Positions 1-6,294 are shown, counted from the first letter of the stretch. The stretch is 64,000 nucleotides of DNA from Microbacterium sp. SZ1 (GCF_002362255.1 NZ_LPVV01000038.1:124001-188000), one strand, 5' to 3'. Notes: generated by a model not told the origin, from the sequence alone. Numbers and translations are program-made.

Positions 1-348
1 CCATTCCTGGATGCTCACGCCGACGCTGAATGCGTCGCGGAGGCCGTTCTGCGCCTCGAAGAGCGCGAGGTCGCCGCGCTCACCCTCTGGGACGGCGAAT
101 GTCGCGGTGGGGAGCCGGCTGTCGTCGGTGAACGCGGTCATGTACCCGACGGCTGCCGAGTAGGTGTCGTGCTGCACGAGCAGCTTGACGCGGCGGAGCT
201 CGGCGGGGACGGTGATCGATCCGGGCTCGAAGATCGTCGGCCCCATCGACGTGAAGCCGACGACGCCGTACTCGGTGATGGCACCGGTCATCGTGCGGTT
301 GGTCTCGTCGACGCCTGCGAGGGCGGCGGACAGGTGCAGGGTCGTCAT
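1..348 (-). CDS. prohead serine protease, HK97 family (partial, 3' end beyond window)
   Basis: This is the first 116 residues of a leftward gene cut by the window edge. The protein begins MTTLHLSAALAGVDE and continues with EYGVVGFTSMGPTIFEPGSI, then a VQHD motif followed by AVGY and later AFSVGVSIQEW. The His of QHD and the Ser of AFSVG sit where HK97-type (peptidase U35/S78) prohead proteases have their catalytic His and Ser. The family cleaves the scaffold and capsid delta domain during head maturation; the capsid gene should lie just to the left. Its ATG overlaps the portal stop as ATGA, so it is translationally coupled. A fused protease-capsid protein cannot be excluded because the C-terminus is missing. 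Confidence 0.8.
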   Translation of the reverse strand, partial: MTTLHLSAALAGVDETNRTMTGAITEYGVVGFTSMGPTIFEPGSITVPAELRRVKLLVQHDTYSAAVGYMTAFTDDSRLPTATFAVPEGERGDLALFEAQNGLRDAFSVGVSIQEW

Positions 349-1493
349 CGTGCGTCCTCCAGCGGGATTCCGGCTTCCATCTGCTTGCACTCCTCAGCGG
401 TGTAGATCCCGGCGTCGATCGCGACCTTGTACCCGTCCATGCGGGTCTTGAAGTCGGGCGATAGCGCAGAGGTCGTGTCGAACTTGGCCCAGTGACCGGC
501 GGCGAGCACGTCGTCGAGGCTGAGCCGGTCGGTGATCGCGGTCATGTAGGGCTGGAGGCCGAAGTCGATGAGCTCGCGAGCGCGGGAGGGGGCGTTGTTG
601 TACGTCATCGACGAGCCCTCGACCACGGCGTCGACCGCCCATGCCGGGAGCCCGGTGAGGCGTGCCATGTCGATCGCGACCGTGTTGCGCGCGGCGATAA
701 GCAGCTGCTCGGCGGCCTGACCGTGCGTCTTGGCCTCGATCACCTGGTTCGTGTACGCGACTCCGCCGTTGCGGCCAGATCGTGCCTTCGACCACGACTC
801 GACGAGCTCGCTGCGCTGCTCCTTGGTCAGCGGCGTGCCGCCGGTCTGGTGGAGCTCGATCGACGGGACGGGGTTGGCCGCGGCGCGGGCGGCGGCGTCG
901 GCCACGTCGAGAGCTTCACGGAGCAGGCTGCGGCCGAAGTTCAGAATGCCCTCATGGGGGCCGTCGATGCGGATGTAGTCGCCGGGGTTGACGGGCTCGC
1001 CGAACGCCTTCACGAGATTGCCCTGCGCGTCGACGCCGGCGCGGTGCTCGGGCACCCAGCGGACACGGCGCGGGCGGGCGTCCTCGGCGTACCGCTCGAC
1101 GATCAGCAGCCAGCAACGGCCATGGAACAGCAGCGCGTCGGTCCACCACGTCAGCGACGTGGAGAGCGGCCGGCCGATCTCAGGCTGCTTGACGAGCTGG
1201 TTCTGCACCTCGGCGCGGTTCGTGCCGTTCATGTGCGTGAGAGGAAACCGGGCGATCATGCCGGTGATGATGTGCCGGCTCTTCGCGATCGGAGCGATGC
1301 CCATCGCGCGGCTGCGACCGATGGGCAGGTTCACCTCAGGGAACAGATCGGAGAGGACGACGGAGGTCAGCGGCGACTCAGAGTTGTGCAGCCAGGCATC
1401 CGGCGCGGCGATCCCGATGGTGCCGTCGGCGGTCAGCGCGGCTGTCACGTTCCGGGGGCGGAAGAGGTCGAGGATGCTCACGGAATTCAGCAT
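345..1493 (-). CDS. phage portal protein
   Basis: This 382-residue protein has the layout of actinophage portal proteins, which form the dodecameric ring at the capsid vertex through which DNA is packaged. Recognisable parts are the N-terminal ILDLFRPRNVTAALTADG, a central block around GLPAWAVDAVV (about residues 260 to 290) preceded by NTVAIDMARLTG, and a C-terminal stretch ending AEECKQMEAGIPLEDAR. It lies between terL and the prohead protease, as in HK97-like phages. No Shine-Dalgarno sequence is seen before the ATG at 1493, so the start may be this ATG used without a leader or the GTG four codons downstream. It has its own upstream gap of 65 bases carrying an operator-like motif, so it may open a separate transcription unit. 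Confidence 0.85.
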   Translation of the reverse strand: MLNSVSILDLFRPRNVTAALTADGTIGIAAPDAWLHNSESPLTSVVLSDLFPEVNLPIGRSRAMGIAPIAKSRHIITGMIARFPLTHMNGTNRAEVQNQLVKQPEIGRPLSTSLTWWTDALLFHGRCWLLIVERYAEDARPRRVRWVPEHRAGVDAQGNLVKAFGEPVNPGDYIRIDGPHEGILNFGRSLLREALDVADAAARAAANPVPSIELHQTGGTPLTKEQRSELVESWSKARSGRNGGVAYTNQVIEAKTHGQAAEQLLIAARNTVAIDMARLTGLPAWAVDAVVEGSSMTYNNAPSRARELIDFGLQPYMTAITDRLSLDDVLAAGHWAKFDTTSALSPDFKTRMDGYKVAIDAGIYTAEECKQMEAGIPLEDAR

Positions 1494-1558
1494 TGCCCAA
1501 TAGTCGAAAAATCTTGGGCATTGCTCAATTCGTCGGCGTGTTGCCTAAGTTGATGCAG
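1494..1558 (-). promoter_or_regulatory. Putative promoter/operator before portal gene
   Basis: The 65-base gap between terL and the portal gene is the only real intergenic space in the leftward operon and is more AT-rich than its surroundings. On the plus strand 1541-1557 reads TTGCCTAAGTTGATGCA, nearly the same as the palindrome at 5788-5805 in the element's divergent control region. The gap also has an inverted repeat of TGCCCAA (1494-1500) and TTGGGCA (1514-1520). I infer a repressor-controlled promoter for the head genes; no clear -35/-10 pair could be assigned. Confidence 0.45.
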
Positions 1559-3019
1559 TCAGGCGAACTCGACGAGCGGTGAGCCCGCATCGGCGGATCG
1601 GTGCTCGTGGAGGCGCAGCGCGACCATCGCGGCGATAAGGTCAGCGACCTGGCCGCGGGACTTCATGCGATCGACGGTCCAGCCTTGGCCGAGCGGTCGC
1701 TGCACGGCGTTCGCGCACGCTTCCCGCCATCCTGGGGTGTCGGCGACGTTGAGGCCGCCGCCGCGGATGCGGTCACGCATGTCGTCCCATGCGAGGGTGA
1801 CATCGCGGGGGTGCAGGGTGGTGAGCTCGGCCCACTCATCGAGTCGGCGGATGCCCTCGGTCACTGCGCGTGTGGTGCCGGCGTCGTCGGCTCCGATGGT
1901 GTGCGGGTGCAGCTGGTCGCGGAGCGCGAGGATCGTCTGCGGCATCCAGTCGACGCCGGGGTTGCGGGCGATGGTGCGCAGCGATGGCACGCCGGTCTCC
2001 GGGTCGGTCCAGCATGCCCACACGACGCCGACGCTGCGGTCGATCGCGGCCTCGTAGGCGATGGAGAGCTCGCCGGCCGGCGGCGGGGTCTGGTCCTCCA
2101 GCGAGAGGGCGTCGAGCAGGTCGTCGTCAAAGATCACATCTCGCGTCGTCGTCCAGCGGTTGCCGTAGGCGCGCATGTACTCGCCGGCCGACATCGTGGC
2201 CGCGGCATCGAGGATGGTCTGCGGGCTGATCGTCTGGCCTACTGCGGGATGCCAGAGCCACGAGTCAGGTTCGCCGGCATCCATGCCTTCGGGCATCGAC
2301 CACTCGAAGAACGCGACCGACGAGTCGGGGTCGTCGGCGGCTGCGCGGCCTTGCTCGACCCAGCGGCGGAGAAACGCGCTCTCGGCGGTGCCGGCGGTCG
2401 AAACAATCCACAGCTGCCGGTCGGCGAGCGTGGACTGCGCGGGAATGATCGCACCCATGAGGTCGGCACCCTCGGCGTCGTCGAACGCGAACGCCTCATC
2501 GATGAACACGTCGTGCGGGGTGTACCCGTGCAGCGACTCAGCGGTCGGCGCGAACGGGCGGATTCTGGAGCCGTTGGGCAGCGACAGCGACGAGTCGCCG
2601 GCACCGCGTCGGACGGTGATCTTGGAGCGCAGCGGCGATGCCTGCACGGCGTCCACGAGGTCGCGCCACCGCTCGCGTGCATCCTTGCCGGTCTGGGCGG
2701 TGTAGAACGATCGCCGCTGCGCCTTCACGAGCGCGCGATGCATCAGCACGCAGCGCATCAGGGTCGTCTTGCCCGATTGCCGCGGCACGGTCAGGACGAT
2801 GGTCTTGTATCGGAACTCGGCGCGGCGCTCGGGGTGTCGCTCGGATGCCACGCGCGCGACGAGGCGCTGCCAGGGCATCAGCGGCGTGCCGATCGCCGCG
2901 GCGATGGTCTCGATGCCGCGGAGGTCGTGAACGCCGGCGCGGGGCGCGGTGGCGTACGCCGGCACAGCATCGCCCAGCTGGTCCAGCCACTCCGCCGGCA
3001 GGGTCACGGGGTCGTCCAT
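1559..3019 (-). CDS. phage terminase large subunit
   Basis: TerL is the ATPase-nuclease motor that cuts concatemeric DNA and pumps it through the portal. The 486-residue protein carries a Walker A motif PRQSGKT at residues 79-85, a Walker B/catalytic carboxylate motif VFIDEAF at about 171-177, and a coupling-like segment QLWIVSTAGT near 205-215. Acidic residues such as those in AIDRS and GADDAGT in the C-terminal half are candidate RNase H-fold nuclease residues. Length and motif spacing fit actinophage TerL. It overlaps the upstream gene by 16 bases and is preceded in the same operon by TerS-like and HNH genes, the usual packaging trio. Confidence 0.93.
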   Translation of the reverse strand: MDDPVTLPAEWLDQLGDAVPAYATAPRAGVHDLRGIETIAAAIGTPLMPWQRLVARVASERHPERRAEFRYKTIVLTVPRQSGKTTLMRCVLMHRALVKAQRRSFYTAQTGKDARERWRDLVDAVQASPLRSKITVRRGAGDSSLSLPNGSRIRPFAPTAESLHGYTPHDVFIDEAFAFDDAEGADLMGAIIPAQSTLADRQLWIVSTAGTAESAFLRRWVEQGRAAADDPDSSVAFFEWSMPEGMDAGEPDSWLWHPAVGQTISPQTILDAAATMSAGEYMRAYGNRWTTTRDVIFDDDLLDALSLEDQTPPPAGELSIAYEAAIDRSVGVVWACWTDPETGVPSLRTIARNPGVDWMPQTILALRDQLHPHTIGADDAGTTRAVTEGIRRLDEWAELTTLHPRDVTLAWDDMRDRIRGGGLNVADTPGWREACANAVQRPLGQGWTVDRMKSRGQVADLIAAMVALRLHEHRSADAGSPLVEFA

Positions 3020-3402
3020 CCGAGCAGGTCGAGCAGGCCGAGCAGGTCGACCTCGACGGGCGGAGCCTCGGCGACGAGCTCGAAGCGGATCGGCATGTCA
3101 GGCTGGCCAGCGATCGGCCAGCAGCGCTGCGAGTTGTCGTTGGGCCGTGCCGCGTCGACGAGTGCGTACTTCGTGACGATCAGCGGCGGCAGGTCGGCTC
3201 CGAGAGAGCGGGCGTACTCGTGCATGTCGTAGTCCGTCGTGACCGCGCGCACCTCGTAGATCGTCTCCGACGTGATGACCTGCGAACGCCACGGCATCTT
3301 GTAGCGCACGAGGTCGCCGACGGCCGGCTCGATCACCGGAAGCGCCTCGACAGCTGCAAGCGCCGCGGCCGTGCTCGGGAAAGGCTCACTCGACCACTTC
3401 AT
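3004..3402 (-). CDS. Hypothetical phage protein, 132 aa
   Basis: The protein starts MKWSSEPFPSTAAALAAVEA and has a segment GDLVRYKMPWRSQVITSETIYEV that suggests a small beta-barrel-like fold; it ends in the leucine-rich tail LLGLLDLLGWTTP, encoded by short repeats of a GAGCAGGTC-like unit near 3020-3050. I chose the ATG at 3402 because it overlaps the upstream stop as ATGA and is preceded by GGAGAAAG. I do not recognise the family. Its place between TerS-like and TerL genes suggests an accessory packaging or head role, but that is only positional. Confidence 0.6.
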   Translation of the reverse strand: MKWSSEPFPSTAAALAAVEALPVIEPAVGDLVRYKMPWRSQVITSETIYEVRAVTTDYDMHEYARSLGADLPPLIVTKYALVDAARPNDNSQRCWPIAGQPDMPIRFELVAEAPPVEVDLLGLLDLLGWTTP

Positions 3403-3420
3403 GGCTTTCTCCGAATCTCG
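3399..3420 (-). repeat. Direct repeat copy 1 at gene junction
   Basis: These 22 bases match 3689-3710 at 21 of 22 positions. The unit holds the last codons of one gene (EIRRKP), its stop, the Shine-Dalgarno GGAGA and the overlapping ATGA start of the next gene, so a whole translational-coupling junction has been duplicated. Confidence 0.75.
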
Positions 3421-3692
3421 ACATCTGCGGCGTCGCTGAGCACCGAGCGCGAAACGGCCAGCAGATGCGCGGCGCACGTCGGACAGTCGTTCTCGTAGTC
3501 GGCATCGCTGTCGCCGTCCGCATACGGGCAACCGTCGTGCACGATGCCGCCGCCCATCGACCACAGGCACGAGGCAAGATGCTCGGCGTCGCCGGGCTCC
3601 ATCCCGTCTGCGTAGTTCATCACTCCCGCGACGTCGCGCTCGGTCAGGTTGGCTTCCGTGATGCGCTTGGTGAGCGCCTCTTCGAGGGTCAT
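3399..3692 (-). CDS. Hypothetical phage protein, 97 aa
   Basis: This small acidic protein begins MTLEEALTKRITEANLTERD and contains DGCPYADGDSDADYENDCPTC, a cysteine pair around an Asp-rich stretch that could bind metal. It ends EIRRKP, almost the same as the end (EIRRQP) of the upstream TerS-like protein, because both share a duplicated junction sequence. ATG at 3692 overlaps the upstream stop as ATGA. No family recognised; the rest of its role is unknown. Confidence 0.6.
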   Translation of the reverse strand: MTLEEALTKRITEANLTERDVAGVMNYADGMEPGDAEHLASCLWSMGGGIVHDGCPYADGDSDADYENDCPTCAAHLLAVSRSVLSDAADVEIRRKP

Positions 3693-3710
3693 GGCTGTCT
3701 CCGAATCTCG
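3689..3710 (-). repeat. Direct repeat copy 2 at gene junction
   Basis: Partner of 3399-3420, differing at one base. It encodes the end of the TerS-like gene (EIRRQP), its stop, the Shine-Dalgarno GGAGA and the ATGA start of the 97-residue gene. Confidence 0.75.
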
Positions 3711-4033
3711 TGTTCTGCGGTGGCGGTGTCGTCCTCGGACTCCAGCTGCTTCATGAGCTCGGCGAACTCGTCGGTATCGCCGGCCGGCAGCAGCAGCAGC
3801 GCTTCGCGGAGTTCGCGCGCCGCGAGGGCCATGGCGGATGCGCGGCCTCGGGTCGCACTCACTCCGATGGCACGCGCGAGGTCAAGCACCAGTTGCACGG
3901 CGATGGCGTGCTCGGCTGTCAGCAGGTTGCGGTCCCGCATGTGCTGGATCTGGAGGCGTGCTGCCTGCTCCAGAGGGCTGGGGCCGGCGTCGAGCGGTGC
4001 CATTCCGGGGAGGAACGGTTGCGTGTCGTCCAT
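3689..4033 (-). CDS. Putative terminase small subunit
   Basis: The 114-residue protein is mostly helical: SPLEQAARLQIQHMRDRNLL, then EHAIAVQLVLDLARAIG and GRASAMALAARELREALLLL. Small terminase-like proteins of actinobacteriophages have this pattern (a helix with HM/AL-R, then a HA..VQL..DLA helix and an A.AARELRE helix). TerS recognises the packaging site and activates TerL. Position between an HNH gene and terL (two small genes between) fits. I recognise the pattern from memory and cannot test homology, so confidence is moderate. Confidence 0.6.
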   Translation of the reverse strand: MDDTQPFLPGMAPLDAGPSPLEQAARLQIQHMRDRNLLTAEHAIAVQLVLDLARAIGVSATRGRASAMALAARELREALLLLPAGDTDEFAELMKQLESEDDTATAEHEIRRQP

Positions 4034-4428
4034 CAGCTGGCCTCCAGAGCGAAGAATTCGAGGTCGACGGCGGGCTCTTCGCTATTCCGAATTTGTTTGG
4101 GTCGAGAAAAAATGGACGGGCTTGGCGCGGGATGTCCAGCGGTCGTCGTTCCAAAGAACGACACCGCATCAGCGACGACAACCTCGGCGACGAGCTCGGG
4201 ACAGTAGCGAGCACGGAACCACGCGATCGACCGGTCACCTCGTCGGCTGTTGCAGAGCTTGTGCGAGGGACGGAGGTTGTCGAGGCTGTCGGGTCCGCCG
4301 TGCGAGCGAGGCACGATGTGATCGGCGCTCGTCGCTCCACCGCGCAGGCAGAGGTGGCACCGTGTGCCGTAGGTCTCCAGGGTGGTGGCCACCAGGCCCT
4401 GTGCGTACCGCCCTCCCCACTCGGTCAT
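4033..4428 (-). CDS. HNH endonuclease, phage packaging-associated
   Basis: The protein has a CHLC zinc pair at about residues 24-27, DHIVP at 36-40 with the HNH histidine, N51, H56 and a second zinc pair starting at C59 (KLCN), so the full HNH/zinc scaffold is present. HNH proteins next to terminase genes assist cos cleavage in HK97-like phages. I chose the ATG at 4428, 17 codons inside the longest frame, because GGAAGG lies 8 bases upstream and the start overlaps the preceding small gene as ATGA. The C-terminal tail after residue 85 is less GC-rich (around 4070-4130) and unlike the core, possibly a later extension. Confidence 0.85.
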   Translation of the reverse strand: MTEWGGRYAQGLVATTLETYGTRCHLCLRGGATSADHIVPRSHGGPDSLDNLRPSHKLCNSRRGDRSIAWFRARYCPELVAEVVVADAVSFFGTTTAGHPAPSPSIFSRPKQIRNSEEPAVDLEFFALEAS

Positions 4429-4529
4429 CGGCGTGCCTTCCGTCGGTCGGCGATCTTGAGTACTCCGAGCAGCGCCCACGCGATGAGCGCTGTGGTGATG
4501 CCGGCAGCGGGCTCGATGTTGTCAATCAC
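4425..4529 (-). CDS. Small membrane protein, 34 aa
   Basis: A GTG-started frame encodes a peptide of sequence type MIDNIEPAAGITTALIAWAL followed by LGVLKIADRRKARR: one hydrophobic helix and a basic tail. It is preceded by AAGGGAG six bases from the GTG, overlaps the upstream gene by 8 bases and its stop overlaps the HNH start as ATGA. The perfect fit into the operon's overlap pattern supports a real gene. Function unknown; small membrane peptides of this kind occur in many phages. Confidence 0.5.
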   Translation of the reverse strand: MIDNIEPAAGITTALIAWALLGVLKIADRRKARR

Positions 4530-4839
4530 GGTTCGCTCCCTTCGTGCGGCGAGGGGGGGTGTTCAGGGTGTCTCTGAACCTGCGGATGCTCTGGGCTTCG
4601 GCGAGGCGGGTCTGCCCGCCGTCGAGGAATGCTTCCGCCTTGGCGTGGTCTGCGCGGCCAGTGAGTACGTGTCGGGCGAGCTCGGCGAGCAGGCGTGCAG
4701 ATCGCTCCAGTTCGGCGCGCATGGGGCTGCCGACGGTCCAAAGCGTGGCCTCCAGCGCGAACGACTCGGCGAGCTCGTAAAGGCTGTTGCTAAGTGCCAC
4801 GCGGTCGATGAGCGTCGGGGCGTCGGTGTGGATGTTCAT
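4522..4839 (-). CDS. Hypothetical phage protein, 105 aa
   Basis: A soluble, mostly helical protein beginning MNIHTDAPTLIDRVALSNSL with a core LYELAESFALEATLWTVG and a polar C-terminus rich in Arg. It overlaps the upstream 46-residue gene as ATGA and the downstream 34-residue gene by 8 bases. I do not recognise the family; its place between replication-type and packaging genes gives no firm role. Confidence 0.55.
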   Translation of the reverse strand: MNIHTDAPTLIDRVALSNSLYELAESFALEATLWTVGSPMRAELERSARLLAELARHVLTGRADHAKAEAFLDGGQTRLAEAQSIRRFRDTLNTPPRRTKGANRD

Positions 4840-4976
4840 CGGGTCACCGCCATGCCGATGACGAGCAGCGAGATAGCGAGCATGCCGCTCGCGGCTCCGA
4901 GCGCTGCGGCGACGTGCTCGCGGTAAGTGACTCGGCGGATGCCTCGTGCCGGCTGGTATGTGCTGCGGCGGTTCAT
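4836..4976 (-). CDS. Small membrane protein, 46 aa
   Basis: The frame from ATG at 4976 gives MNRRSTYQPARGIRRVTYRE followed by one transmembrane helix (AALGAASGMLAISLLVIGMA) and a VTR end: basic N-terminus, single helix, so probably N-in. Start and stop both overlap the neighbouring genes as ATGA, and GGGAGACC lies upstream. Function unknown. Confidence 0.55.
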   Translation of the reverse strand: MNRRSTYQPARGIRRVTYREHVAAALGAASGMLAISLLVIGMAVTR

Positions 4977-5542
4977 GCGGTCTCCCTCTGGATCAGAGCG
5001 ACGGGGCATCCGCGCTCACAGTGGCGGTCGTCGATGAGGTCGTGCCCGCATGCGCCTCGCGCACGTTCAGGTACGTAAGTTCTCTTCTTCGAGGTAGTTG
5101 GGTGGTTAGAGGGTGGTTTGGGTGTCGCCAGCGACACCCCTCCCCCGTCGGTAGCGACACCGGGTGTCGCCAGCGACACCCGTGTGGATAACTCCTCGAT
5201 CGGCAGTTCGACGGCCGTCTGCGCGCGCGTCTTGTGCTTGCTGGTTCGGTCGCAATCGGGCGGGCACTGGAGCAGGAACTGATAGCGGTTCGGGCGCTGG
5301 TGCTCTGGCACGCGGTGGTCGCCTCCGGCCTGCACGAACCGGCGAACCTCGTGCAGCTGCTCCAGTCGGTTGACCGCCTTCTGCACGTTGCGAGGGATGA
5401 TGCCGGCGTACTTCGCAAGGGTTTCTACAGACGGCCACGCGCCGCCGTCACCGTCGTGATTAGCGATGCCGATGAGCACGAGCTTCGTCGCTCCGGTGGC
5501 TCGGGAGTGATGAAGGGCGATCGCCACTGATTCGATGCTCAT
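4973..5542 (-). CDS. Winged-helix phage protein, probable replication initiator-like
   Basis: The N-terminal half (residues 1 to about 85) has a winged helix-turn-helix: KLVLIGIANHDGDGGAWPS, then VETLAKYAGIIPRNVQKAVN as the recognition helices, and a wing ending NRYQFLLQ. Such HTH_36-like domains are typical of actinophage replication proteins. The middle (about 125-150) contains a repeat of the peptide VSLATP, encoded by palindromic DNA repeats at 5120-5181. The C-terminus has Cys/His residues (CGHDLIDDRHCERGC) that could form a small zinc knuckle. Initiator genes with iterons inside them are known from lambda O and relatives, so the same arrangement is inferred here. Start at 5542 overlaps the upstream gene as ATGA. 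Confidence 0.6.
   Translation of the reverse strand: MSIESVAIALHHSRATGATKLVLIGIANHDGDGGAWPSVETLAKYAGIIPRNVQKAVNRLEQLHEVRRFVQAGGDHRVPEHQRPNRYQFLLQCPPDCDRTSKHKTRAQTAVELPIEELSTRVSLATPGVATDGGGVSLATPKPPSNHPTTSKKRTYVPERARGACGHDLIDDRHCERGCPVALIQRETA
5120..5181. repeat. Iteron-like palindromic repeats inside replication-type gene
   Basis: Two identical 20-base copies of GGGTGTCGCCAGCGACACCC stand at 5120-5139 and 5162-5181, each a palindrome with 9-base arms around a CA centre, with a half site AGCGACACC at 5153-5161 between them. Each could extrude a hairpin or bind a dimer. They are the only such repeats seen in the element and lie inside the gene of a winged-helix protein, so they are candidate origin iterons. 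Confidence 0.6.
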
Positions 5543-5754
5543 GACGTCGCTCTCGCCTGCTGCTCGATGGCCTCGCGATCGAACAGGTACGCGCCGGTTC
5601 GTGCCGGGAGCTTCTGGACAGGCTCCAGCTGCCCGGACGCGACTCGACGCAGCAGCACGCTGCGGTCGATGCCGAGGATGCCTGCCGCTTCTGCGGACCC
5701 GATTAGCGTTGTCACAAGTTCAGCGTTGCCTAAACTTGGGGGAAAGTCACGCAT
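5539..5754 (-). CDS. Small HTH protein, excisionase/Cro-like
   Basis: The 71-residue protein has a MerR/excisionase-type winged helix: SAEAAGILGIDRSVLLRRVA, then GQLEPVQKLPARTGAYLFDR with the typical wing ending in a hydrophobic-Asp turn, and EAIEQQARA. This domain is used by excisionases and early phage regulators. It is the first gene of the leftward operon and diverges from the repressor. The ATG at 5754 sits inside one operator-like repeat and has no Shine-Dalgarno; a GTG at 5715 (13 codons in) would leave the whole HTH intact and free the repeats from coding, so the start is uncertain. Confidence 0.65.
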   Translation of the reverse strand: MRDFPPSLGNAELVTTLIGSAEAAGILGIDRSVLLRRVASGQLEPVQKLPARTGAYLFDREAIEQQARATS

Positions 5755-5805
5755 TGCCTAACTTGGCGTGTCGCCGCGTTTCGCTGTTTGCATAAGTTGA
5801 TGCAA
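5725..5805. promoter_or_regulatory. Divergent control region with three operator-like repeats
   Basis: On the plus strand three related motifs occur: TTGCCTAAACTTG at 5726-5738, TTGCCTAACTTG at 5754-5765 and the perfect palindrome TTGCATAAGTTGATGCAA at 5788-5805. A fourth copy lies at 1541-1557. The shared core, read on the minus strand, is CAA(C/G)TTA(T/G)GCAA. The cluster lies between the divergent HTH genes at 5539-5754 and 5823-6110, the expected place for a phage immunity switch. The binding protein is inferred to be the XRE protein next door. Confidence 0.65.
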
Positions 5806-5822
5806 CACGGCAGAATCGAGCT

Positions 5823-6110
5823 ATGTCGATGGAACCCATGAATGCTGAACGCTTCGAGTTCGACCAGGCAGACCGCATCCGGCGCGCGATGCGTGTCGCC
5901 GGCGTCGGGGTCACTGACCTCGCCGACGCACTCCAGGTCAACCGCAATACCGTTGGGAACTGGATCAACGGTCACAACGCCCCGCGCCGGCGCGACCTGA
6001 TGGCTATCGCTATGCGAACGGGCTTCCCGCTCTCATGGCTCGAAACCGGCGAGACGCCTGGCAATCCGGTGGGCCCTGCCGGGATCGAACCGACGACATC
6101 CACGGTGTAA
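5823..6110 (+). CDS. XRE-family phage repressor reading into the attachment site
   Basis: The first 83 residues are phage-encoded: an XRE/Cro-CI helix-turn-helix with VTDLADALQVNRNTVGNWIN as the DNA-binding helices, followed by APRRRDLMAIAMRTGFPLSW and LETGETPGNPV. The last 12 residues, GPAGIEPTTSTV, are the antisense of the tRNA-Val gene, and the stop codon lies in its anticodon loop. So the integrated form of this gene ends in host DNA. The free phage could encode a different C-terminus, as in integration-dependent immunity phages such as BPs. No clear Shine-Dalgarno precedes the ATG; translation may be leaderless or start at an internal ATG (5829 or 5838... in the same N-terminal stretch MSMEPM NA). 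Role inferred: repressor of the leftward operon. Confidence 0.75.
   Translation: MSMEPMNAERFEFDQADRIRRAMRVAGVGVTDLADALQVNRNTVGNWINGHNAPRRRDLMAIAMRTGFPLSWLETGETPGNPVGPAGIEPTTSTV
6070..6110. other. Probable attachment site (attR-type) in tRNA-Val 3' half
   Basis: The phage-like element stops at the 3' end of tRNA-Val, the classic target of tyrosine integrases, and the repressor frame enters the tRNA from the element side. The crossover core is therefore expected within the tRNA 3' half, roughly 6070-6110. The matching partial tRNA copy at the other end of the element lies beyond the left edge, so core limits cannot be set here. Confidence 0.55.
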
Positions 6111-6142
6111 ACGTGGCGCTCTACCAGCTGAGCTAAAGGCCC
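6070..6142 (-). tRNA. tRNA-Val (anticodon UAC)
   Basis: The minus strand folds into a full cloverleaf: acceptor GGGCCTT with AGGGCCC, D arm GCTC/GAGC, anticodon stem CCACG/CGTGG around loop TTTACAC (anticodon TAC), T arm GTCGG-TTCGATC-CCGGC and discriminator A; CC of the CCA follows at 6069-6068. The gene is 73 bases without CCA. Its 3' end faces the phage-like element and serves as the probable integration site. Confidence 0.97.
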
Positions 6143-6294
6143 TGGTGTCCTCAGTGTATCGGCAGACGGATGCGCACCGATGTCGTGGAAGAGGGATAGG
6201 CTGAGGGCGGCACGCGTTGTGAACAGCCGACAAGGCTGCCCGCGTCGCTTCCCGTTTCCTTGGCATGACCTGCCAGCATGACGAAAGGCTCCCC

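Noticed and set aside
492..3232. Long rightward open frames opposite the portal and terminase genes
   Set aside because: They are high-GC antisense shadows with Arg/Gly/His-rich composition and no motifs; the leftward frames have clear phage domains.
6072..6107. GPAGIEPTTSTV as a conserved protein tail
   Set aside because: This peptide is just the antisense of a tRNA and appears wherever a frame runs into such genes; it says something about the insertion, not about a protein domain.
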